From assembly GCA_964023205.1 (NCBI GenBank), contig OZ026848.1, positions 32,723,912 through 32,787,911 on the forward strand: a stretch of 64,000 bases of DNA. Direction: 5' to 3'. The first letter of the stretch is position 1; every line of letters starts with the position of its first letter. A model generated the notes under the pieces. The model saw only the letters and a list, made by a program, of their open reading frames with translations, made no database searches and had not been told where the DNA came from. This DNA comes from Lutraria lutraria. Lineage: Eukaryota > Mollusca > Bivalvia > Venerida > Mactridae. The translations under genes and the position numbers were made by a program. Positions 24,591-33,890 of this stretch are shown here, piece after piece.

Positions 24591-25157
24591 CGTGGTGTGT
24601 TGGATACGGTGGCGCGTACATACATGACATTTTTACAAGATGAAGCCTTCTGTCAGTGGTTCGAACTTAGTCAATGGCACTTACTTTTTAAATTATTATT
24701 TATGTTTATAATTTATTTTATGTAATTCATTTATTTATTGAAATATAATTGTTCTTGTTATGTGTATGTATACACGGCGAATAGTACATTTTTGTATTCC
24801 AAAAGAGAAAAGGGAAAGAAGAAATGCATTTTTTTCTCTGATGTATTTCTCAAAATGTTTATTTCTTATTAATATACATTTTGTTGCACGAAATCACGAG
24901 TACAAAAGGTATTACAAATACTATACTAAACACCTAAAACGGTTTCTACTTATTATATCATAACTTCATAATTAATATAATGTATTGATTACCAATGTGA
25001 GGTTATCATATTTTTTGTTAATTTCACGGAAAACTTTAAATAAAAAAACTTAAAACATTATTTTCTTATCGATATATATATGTGAACTAAATACAAAAAT
25101 GAGATCCAACATCAGACACAGACATCAATATTTATTCACTACCCCTATGCTTTACCA
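24591..25157. other. AT-rich spacer
   Basis: No conserved coding sequence. The 67-codon ORF near 24,760-24,963 shows no recognisable domain. Confidence 0.4.
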
Positions 25158-25613
25158 ATTGCGCCACAGAGGACAGTGAGATCTTGTGTTTCATAGACAA
25201 TAGCATGTGTGTTACCTAAACATTTACAAATGGGATCGTCCATGTATACAATAACTCTTCCCGTTGACTTTTCAATTGTTCCGACACTGAATTAAGAGTC
25301 TGCTTTATTTCTCCATTTGGCGTAATCTCAGGTTGTGATCTCAAGCTCGCCCTCCAACATGGCTAACAATAAGAGGAAAATTTATACTCAAATGCCCAAA
25401 GCTGAATGGCCACAAAACGTACAATCGCTGCGCAAGACAACTCGTGCGTCATGGTTACCCTACATAACAACTCCTGATTGGTGCAATCGCAATATAGGAA
25501 AAGTCAACGGGAAGAGTTATTGTATACATGGACGATCCCATTTGTAAATGTTTAGGTAACACACGTGCTATTGTCTATGAAACACAAGATCTCACTGTCC
25601 TCTGTGGCGCAAT
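25158..25613. repeat. Inverted repeat with 116-bp arms and 224-bp loop
   Basis: The left arm 25,158-25,273 and right arm 25,498-25,613 are reverse complements with one mismatch seen. Read on the minus strand the left arm contains tggcgcaattggtaaagc, close to a tRNA A-box. A convincing B-box is not visible, so a tRNA-derived origin is only possible. Just outside the right arm is a 10-bp perfect hairpin, atttcccgtc/gacgggaaat (25,625-25,665). Confidence 0.85.
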
Positions 25614-25689
25614 CATAGGAAAGCATTTCCCGTCTAATGCACTTCGCTTAACCGACGGGAAATAAATCTCTTATCTTTTTCAAAACGTC

Positions 25690-25795
25690 GAGCTAAAAAT
25701 GCAACAAAATATTATATCCAGCAGAGGTCAAATGTTTAGATATGTATGTTATTCGGTTTTTGAGTCTTATCTGCTACAGAATTTACGAAATACTG
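25690..25795 (-). repeat. Diverged dispersed repeat, copy 2
   Basis: Reverse-complement match to 2687-2805, better conserved around 'atattatatccagcagaggtc'. Family unknown. Confidence 0.5.
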
Positions 25796-25979
25796 TCACA
25801 CGTGATATTTTAAGTTGCCTATCTCTTAATTGTTATCTACGTCTCTGCTTGCACATAATATTCATTAGTGCATGAAAGTGAGGAGACCGTGTTCGTTAAG
25901 GGCACTAAGGCTCATAAACCGATACAAAAAAGCCTTACAGATCGATTTTCTAAAATAACATTTACTTATTTAATTCCAG

Positions 25980-26805
25980 GTCTCGAAACGATGATTTTGA
26001 GAAGAAAATGAAAACATATTTAAAAGGCGAACGAGGGAAACTTTTTTTGGAGGATAATGCGAAATTGATAGCTGATCGTTCGATTGGAAATGAGCTTTCA
26101 TTAAGGATTGAGTCAGATAACAATCGACATTATGTTCACGCAGTAAAGTTACTCACTAAAAATGTCACTGGCGTTGATGAAAGTGTTTTCAAAAGACATC
26201 ATTTTTGTCTCGTGAAAGTAGGAATGTCTCACAGCCGAAGAACTTCAGATACAGTAGGCCTTATAAAAAGCACGTTTAAGCGAAAAAATTCTGAAGAAGT
26301 AGCAGAAGAAGTATTTCAACTTCCAGTAGGTCCTAGCGACGATCGCGAAATATCCGAAATCGTGAAGGACACTAAAGAAATTATTGGAGTTCCTCTGTGC
26401 AAAGATTTTGTGTCACATCTTAAACTACCAAATAAAAAATGTTGGGTTCTGACGAGAACGGGACGTATTAATGTATTGAAAAAGCAATGTGAAGATCCCA
26501 CTTATAATACTTCACGTTTAATCCAGAAGTTTACACCATATGACATAAATGACTTGGATATTCCAGAGAGGTTGATTCGTACCGAAAAGGAGATTTGCTT
26601 TAAACCTGAGGAAGACAATACTGAATATGTAAACAACCATTCACAATACCTATTTTCATCAGATTCGTTCGAGTCTAAGAACGAAGACGATAAACAAAAT
26701 CCATTATGTGAAGAATTCTCACAGTTGTACAAAATCAAAGACGAGCAATTAAAAGTCGTAGAATGTTCATCAAGCGTGAACGAGTCTACAAGGTTAGAGG
26801 GATGA
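25980..26805 (+). CDS. 3' exon of an unrecognised protein (or retrogene), 265+ residues
   Basis: A good acceptor (tttaattccag) ends at 25,979-25,980. The frame is open from there through SRNDDFEKK into the ATG at 26,008 and on to a TGA at 26,803-26,805. The product is charged and soluble-looking, with no signal peptide or membrane segment. Visible wording: HHFCLVKVGMSHSRRTSDTV near residues 65-85, SEEVAEEVFQLPVGPSDDRE near 95-115, a basic LKLPNKKCWVLTRTGRINVL near 138-160, then an acidic, Ser-rich C-terminus. I do not recognise a family; 'VKVGMS' loosely recalls GIY-YIG/T5orf172 proteins but that is too weak to call. The length is far above chance for this AT content, supporting a real exon. 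Upstream exons were not identified. It could also be domesticated from a mobile element. Confidence 0.5.
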
Positions 26806-28349
26806 AAGGCCGTCACCTCGGAAATGTCGTAAATTAGTGAACGTGGTCAAGGATGAAAAATGTAATTTGGTTTTCTTTGTATTCGATGTATTTAACCCAT
26901 CTTAGATAGACATTAATACATAATCATAGTTATATATATGTATATACACATTATGCATTCATCTTAAATTTAAAAGGGACGTGAAACATGGTACGAAAGC
27001 GTTACTGATCTTTCTGGACAACTTGTACATATCTTTCGGGACCAAGCAAATTCTGACGTAATGTACTTAGGAGGACTCATAATCTAGTATTATTGTAGTA
27101 TACATGTAGTATTAATATAGGTGTGGTCACTAATTTAGGTTTTATTGTCTTAGTTTTAGTTGATTGTGTAATGTTATGGTATGTGTGAGATTGTATTTAC
27201 ATTGGTATTGTATTTTTAATAATGCATCTATTTTCAAGCATTTTTTCAATCAAAATATGGTTTATGATACTAAGTGTGATAAGTTTATATTAAACTCGTG
27301 GATTGTTTGTATAATTGTTATAACTTTATCTTTGATTTGTAGTTAGTGAAAGTTTTTACATTTTTATTACATTACATTGTTACTTTTATGCATAAATTAT
27401 GATAATTTGTGTATGATTATGTATTGAATACCTACTTTGTTCTAATTCTTGTGGCTTATACTACATGTATGTTGTAAGGAGAAAAACATTGACTAGCACA
27501 GAAAAGAAATATGAAGACAAGTTTTGGCAGAAAGACGATTTTTGTACGCGCAAATGTGTTTGAGTTTAGCCAATGTAATAGAGTTTTTTGAACATACAAT
27601 GAAGGTTAATGAAGTTTGGTTCCACTTAATGACATGTGTCGCCTTCCACTGCCCCGCACAATTCACATGTCGAATGTGTCACTTAATATGTGAGGAATTG
27701 GTTAATATTAGTGAAAATAGATGGCAATTTCGGTTGTCATAAACAAACAACAAAAGGCAAGCTTTGGTTTGGCGTCAATTTTAACCATAAGAGGGCCGCT
27801 ATATTTTTATCGGAGTAGATTTTACATTATTTCTAAAACGGGCGATTTTCAGCTACTAATTGGACGCTTTTGCAAGTAAACCATGATAAACAGGCAGACT
27901 GTAACTATTGAAAAACACCTAAATATTTACAAAGCTGAAACGTATACACTTGCTAAGAGTTATTATTGAAATGTCGAAATCTTTACTAAAACTCCCTAAG
28001 ACCTTGGAATCGCTTGACAAATTAAATGGTTTGTTTACGTGTATTTTTAGACTACACATAACGAATAACCTGTTTATCAAGTTGTATCTATAAATAGCCA
28101 CGGTAAGGAAACTTTAGATGTTCAAATCATAAAGGGTATTTACCTGGTGTGTTGAATTAAAGTAAATAGATTTTTTTTGTTATATTGGATGAGAAGAAAA
28201 TGATTTCATATTTTGTACTACCGCGTTCGTAGAATAGCTAGGTCAAACTAGCTACATGTTGTGTTTATTCACCAAGTTACACATGGTTATGTATTGTGAC
28301 ATCTTGCCAATGTTCCCGATGCGCAAGGCAGTACCGTTGACTAGAAAAA
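26806..28349. other. 3' flank/intergenic sequence
   Basis: AT-rich sequence with tg/gt-rich runs near 27,120-27,480. The 72-codon ORF at 27,524-27,742 and the others here show no recognisable domain. Confidence 0.4.
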
Positions 28350-28494
28350 CCGGTGGTGACGTTTCAACTTCAAGATTTCACAATTTCAAAATATGAAATA
28401 ATGAAGTTGAAATCGAATAATAATCGTAAAATCATGAAATCGAGAAATTTTGAAGAAAAATTGTGAAATCTTGAAGTTGAAATGTCACCACCGG
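28350..28494. repeat. Hairpin: 37-bp arms, 71-bp loop
   Basis: Arms 28,350-28,386 and 28,458-28,494 are inverted copies with one mismatch (ccggtggtgac ... gtcaccaccgg). The loop repeats the arm words 'gttgaaat' and 'tgaaat'. Confidence 0.85.
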
Positions 28495-28657
28495 GCTTTG
28501 TAGTTGATACGTGTCGAATTTTTTGCAATGTGTGCCTGCTCGATCCTCCTTTGTCAGATGTCTTACAATCGTGTTTGTCTTCGCACCTCTCATTTTTCTA
28601 AGAACTTCTTTTTAATATCATTTGTTTTTATTTTTCCTACCTTTTTATTTTTTTTTT

Positions 28658-29198
28658 CTTCAAAATTAATGATTCTTTGATATTTTATCAACGATAATAC
28701 TTTATCCAACATGATATTGTAGTAGCTATTCCATAATACTATCAAAACATATGATTTAATATCCAGTAAAGTATATAGCAATTTTCGGAAAATAGTTCAA
28801 AAAACGACCCGGACCGTACTGTATTTATTCAATACCACTGACGATGCAGAAAGGAAAAACTCAATAGAATTGTCATCTGCATTATTACAGCTTTGGGCAA
28901 TTAAAATTGTGTTGATGGGTACAAACGAATAAACAACATACATCGACATGGTCAATTAAAGATATGACTGCATTTCTGTAAAATTGTCCCACTTTCGTTT
29001 TCAGTGGTAAACTGAGCTATTTTCGGAAAATCATTCTAAAATAACAACTGTTAGACACAGCATTTTCAGAAAATTGCACTCATTGTGAATTTTTTACACA
29101 AATTGTAAAAATTGTATCCATAAATTTTGTGAAAGGTCCGTTTGCAATTGTGAATGGGTCCTTTTTCCGGTACCACTAATATAGGGAAAAAATCACTG
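28658..29198. mobile_element. Partial, internally deleted copy of the 1400-bp TIR element
   Basis: Matches unit positions from 8096 to the element end at 9038, but lacks the part equivalent to about 8537-8904 and carries many substitutions. It ends at the same terminal cactg. Confidence 0.8.
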
Positions 29199-30086
29199 TC
29201 TAAGAATCCAGAAATTATCTTTAGTTTTCGCCAAGTTTTGCTAACTTTGTAAGATTTCGTAACTTTCGTCTTAGAGTGAAAAAAAAATCTTAGAAAAATT
29301 CTTAGATCGACGATTTTTATCTTAAAAGTTTAGTCAAGGTACGAGGTGTATTAACTTTAAGAAATTTTCTTAGATAAAAACAAAACGAAAATGCTTCATC
29401 GAAATCATTATTTTTCTATGTCTATGAAGATTCCGGATACATATCGATTAATTTCTTGGATAATGAACTTTTAAACACTTTTCTGTCGTTAAACAATTTA
29501 TGGTGACATTAGTAAAGACAGATACCAGTGCTTAATGTGATTTTGATGTGATAAACATTTAGACAGTTAAACATTGCTTTACATGAACACTTTTGGGTAC
29601 AAATATATTCAGCCACTGTTTTGCTGTATTAATGTTTGATATGAACATGAAATCCAAGGACAACTGTAAAATCTTAAATCTTTATTACCTTGTATAAATT
29701 TTGTTGTGAATGCCCATATTGTGATGTTTGTTCCAGCTGAAAGCACATGCACGCAAGTACTTCTATATCATCAATTATAACTTAATTATTCTTTCGTGCA
29801 GTGTGTTGGATAGAATATAATACAGGTATGAGCTATTTCAAAACTACCAGTAAACATGCAATTGTATCCTTGAGAATATGAATTCAGTGAAGTAAATGAT
29901 ATCAGTAAACTTTAAAATAAAATGCATTTGTATGAATTTGAAATAAATGCTGCACAACTGAAAGGTGTTTTTGTTATTAACCATTAATGTTCAGTTATGG
30001 ATGAAACATTCTACAGCAATCGCATAGCTATGAGTAATGATATGACACGCAGAAATCTACCAGACAGACAGTAAACAAAATACATA
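29199..30086. other. AT-rich spacer with 'cttag' clusters
   Basis: No gene seen. Repeated cttag/ctaag words at 29,202-29,380 resemble those at 32,040-32,146 and may be subterminal regions of one larger element. Confidence 0.35.
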
Positions 30087-30411
30087 CACGTGGATTGGCC
30101 GTTAAGTACGTAGACTTTTCTTATAACTCGGCATTAAGGCAGACGTAATTTTGCTTGCAATTCATCATTTTTAACTGTTTTATTTAGCGTTTTATATCAA
30201 CACATACTATTCGAATAACACGTGCGCCGCATAGTGTTACTGATTGTCATGGAAACATCAATATGTGCTTTTCAAAGTGAAACTTCATCAAAATTTGCAA
30301 AACCACGAAATAGAATATGAATAGTATTTTGTCTATGCAAAGTAACATTCAGTTATCATAAAGGACTTCGGAGTTATGAGAAAAGTCTACATACTTAATG
30401 AACAGCCCTCG
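30087..30411. mobile_element. Mariner-like MITE, 325 bp
   Basis: Inverted ends: left taagtacgtagacttttct at 30,103-30,121; right, read in reverse complement, taagtatgtagacttttct. The right end begins cgagggctgttcattaag, the wording of mariner/Tc1-type termini. TA lies on both sides (30,085-30,086 and 30,412-30,413). No ORF. Confidence 0.65.
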
Positions 30412-30557
30412 TATGTATACATATTTCATAGTAGGAATCAATTAAAATCATGAGTGATCAATGATAATAGAGTTCTGACGCCCAAATATGTTATGTATTT
30501 TTTATTTTTGATACTCCTGTTGCTGGAACTTTACCGAATTACTGCATAGGCTACGTA

Positions 30558-30669
30558 TATATTAGTGTTCATCCTGACTGTTCTATGGAAATTAGAAATG
30601 TCGACGGGAGCGTAGCGACCGGAGACATTTCTAATTTTCACAGAACAGTTCAGGATGAATACTAATATA
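30558..30669. repeat. Hairpin: ~45-bp arms, 21-bp loop
   Basis: Arms 30,558-30,602 and 30,624-30,669 pair with about four differences (tatattagt ... actaatata). The loop is GC-rich (gacgggagcgtagcgaccgga without its last base is itself partly self-complementary). Confidence 0.85.
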
Positions 30670-32539
30670 CTTAGTGGGCGGGTTTATTTGACCTTTTTAC
30701 TATGCAATGTTAAAGGTCATTCTAAGCGCGCGGGAAAATATTGATTACACCTTCGTCAGGTCATTTAGTCTGTGAGCGCTGCGATGTGAAGACACACATT
30801 AACTACAGACATGTTATCCATGTTTTATGTTTTTTATGATAGCGTATAGAAAACCGAACCGATTGAAATATATGCTGACCTAATTTTCATTGAATGCACG
30901 TGATTCACGATCGAGCAATATAATCAATAGTGAAGAACACGTTTCGACTGGAAAAATGTACAAGAGAATATGCAATCAAATAGTGTAAAGTTACGGGTAT
31001 TTGAATGAAATTATTGTATGCAAAATTTCATACATTTCTGCCGCATAATTTCTGAGAAATTTCAGTTTCGAATTGGCGGTTAATAAGTTGCTTTGAGTAT
31101 ATTTAGTCTGCGTGTTTTTTTTTAAAACTAAATTAAACATCTATTCTGACGATAGGATATTTTAATTATAGAAAATAACATCTACCACTGGTTTTCGGTT
31201 GACATAATTTTAGCTACTTTGATTACGGATGGAGAGAAGACATTAGGGATGAGTAAACTGGTAAACACGATTTGTCTCCCCTTTTAGCTCCTCATTCGGT
31301 TGACTTGTCTGTATAAAGACTTTTGATGCACTGCACCATGTAATGGGAACAAATTTATACATTCTGGATACTTCCATAGTTTGGGGTTATATCTTTATTA
31401 CTGCGCCTCTTTAAAAAAAGTCAGCTGCTCTGGCCAGTTATTCGTAGTTTGCACGTATGAAGTGACGTGGTCTATTTCCCTAGTGTCTACGTGATTTGAA
31501 CTGATTTTTAACACGAGAAAAGCGCATGCTCAATTCCTGGTATAAATATTAATTAGATGGCCGTGTCGTAAGCAGTGAATACGCATGCGCAATAAAATGT
31601 CTCCTCCCATTTTGAATACATTTATAGAACCGTCGATACCATGAGCGTAGTAAAGATTTTTGGCGTTCTACGAAACTAAGATTCGACACTATGAGGCGTA
31701 GTAACGTATTATGGATATAGTAGCGATTTTTGGCGTTCTATGAAATTAATGGCTAGGAAAAATGCAGAAATACGGCGATTTCATTGGATGAAAAAATAAA
31801 GCTGCACACTAATTAATAAAAGTATACATAATGTCAAACACAGGATATATCAGTGACACTGTTTGTAAGGAATCTGTTTGTATTCTGCAAACATGACCAA
31901 CAATTATATTTGTGTCAACTGTGACTGAAAATAATACCAAACGTATCCGTAAAATTGAGAAAGTGTATAACAGGTTAAACTAATCGCCAATCGTAAGTTA
32001 TGACGTATGGGAAATTCGTGGGAAAAAACCCTGACAACGGTTAGAATAAATCTAAGATGAAAACTAAGAAATGTCTTATGTCTTAGTGAAAATTTAAGAT
32101 AAAGAAAATTCTTAACTCGGAAAACTAAGAACGTTTGTGAATAAGGGCTTCTCGTCTGTAATACGTTTATGAAATTAATTATTTAAGTTCTATGATATAC
32201 TGTTATTGCATACATCCAATTTATTCTGATAAGACGAATATTGTTTGTTTCTACAAATAAATACACTATGTTTAAAAAACCTGAGCTGCATGAAGCAGCT
32301 CACACAACGTCAACATGATATGACACATAATATCACTGTGTATCAAAAACCCTATTCTATACAAGACTTAAGTATTTTCAAAATATAAAAGACGCACCAC
32401 CGATTAAGACATTTTATTCATTATGTATGACCTTCCAGTTATCGTCAGCTTAAGAGGCATTTACAATGTATGAATTTAAGGCGAGGCGTGTAAGATGTTG
32501 AACAAGTTCAAAATGCTTTACAGGTACAGTTTGACTGCA
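30670..32539. other. Spacer with no supported gene
   Basis: Contains a diverged direct duplication (gatttttggcgttcta) at 31,649-31,681 and 31,718-31,750, NRF1-like acgcatgcgca at ~31,580, and a cttag-rich stretch at 32,040-32,146. Confidence 0.4.
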
Positions 32540-32768
32540 CCTTCAAAAGTACGATAACGCGATAATACGACAGTACGATAACGCGATAATACAACAGTAC
32601 GATAACGCGATAATACGACAACACGACAGTACGATATAACGTTAATACGACAGTACGACAACGCGATAATACGACAACACGACAGTACGATATAACGATA
32701 ATACGACAGTACGACAACGCGACATTACGATAACGATAATGCGATAGTAAGATAACGATAATACGATT
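32540..32768. repeat. Minisatellite of 'acgataa/tacgaca' words, ~12/24 bp
   Basis: Alternating acgataacgcgataa and tacgacagtacgacaac words, imperfect. The minus-strand ORF across it is a product of the repeat. Confidence 0.85.
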
Positions 32769-33707
32769 TACCATCACAGGTCCGTTACTTCTGCCTGTGG
32801 ACATGCATCGATCCTAAAAACTCACCTGATCAACCAGGTAAGCAAAAAACTGCCAGTTCTTTTATGTCACTCCTTTTCAAATAGCCATTCATGTTACTTT
32901 TCTTTGAATATTAAATTTTTATATCATTTGTGTTTTATAATAATTATACTCACATGTTATAATTATTATGTTATGTTATAATTATGCCCACATGTTAAAT
33001 ATGCCACCACAAATTATTGTTCGTCTGACTAACAAATTAAGTCTCATAACTCCCTTTTCATTTGAGTCAAAGAGCAAATTTACGATAACAGAAACAAATC
33101 AATTTTACTGAATTATACTACATATATGTGTGTATCAAGGGATTATAACTTGGTTGGAATTTGTGTCAAATTATTATTTGACCATCTTAATTTGTACCTT
33201 CTTTTAATAGCACATTCTGAATTGAATACAATACAATAGAAAAGTAAACGATTTTATAAACAAGTTAAGCTTGAGCAAAAACTTAAGTTTATTTGTAAAA
33301 CTGGGGCCAGAGCTTGTTTTTCTTTTATACTGATCGACATCTGTACGTTCGACTTGATCAATTTACGATTTGTAGTAATTTGTAATAGATCACCATACAT
33401 TTATAACGTAAATGATTTGGATGACCAAGATAATTATATATGGTGGTACTGACTAAAATAAATGTTATTTGAGAAATATACAGCACAAGGGACAGCAACA
33501 ATACGGGTACATAACTATAGATAATAAATAAAACAATGGTCACAAATTGAATCAGTCCAGATTTCATAAAAAACAACACTTGTATGCAAACTATTCCTGG
33601 ACACAAAACATGTCTTTGTCATAGACTCGAAGTATGCGAGTGTTTTGCATGTTGAAACGGTAACCAGTTCAAAATGGTAAAATTAAGTACTTCCGGTTTA
33701 CAAGTAA
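32769..33707. other. Downstream flank of the kinase-like gene
   Basis: AT-rich. A minus-strand AATAAA sits near 33,287-33,292, about 420 bp past the stop at 33,708. No other gene seen. Confidence 0.4.
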
Positions 33708-33890
33708 CTAGTTCCGTTTCTTGATACTTGAACTTTCCTCCTCGTCTTCCTCGTCTTCGTCGTCTGATATGGTAAACTTTTCAGGAAGAATATTAGCAGG
33801 TATTGTCTCCTCGATCATTTTCAACACTTCTCGTGCTGTTGGCCTTTTAATAGGATTAGCCAGCGTACATTTTCTAACAATTTCACGAAG
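33708..33890 (-). CDS. Last exon of the kinase-like gene
   Basis: 183 bp including the stop, 60 residues. It starts at the acceptor cattttcag in phase 0 and contains the kinase subdomain XI wording and the acidic tail. Confidence 0.7.
   Translation of the reverse strand, partial: LREIVRKCTLANPIKRPTAREVLKMIEETIPANILPEKFTISDDEDEEDEEESSSIKKRN

Noticed and set aside
26316..26816. Minus-strand ORFs of 61 and 104 codons
   Set aside because: Shadows of the longer plus-strand exon at 25,980-26,805.
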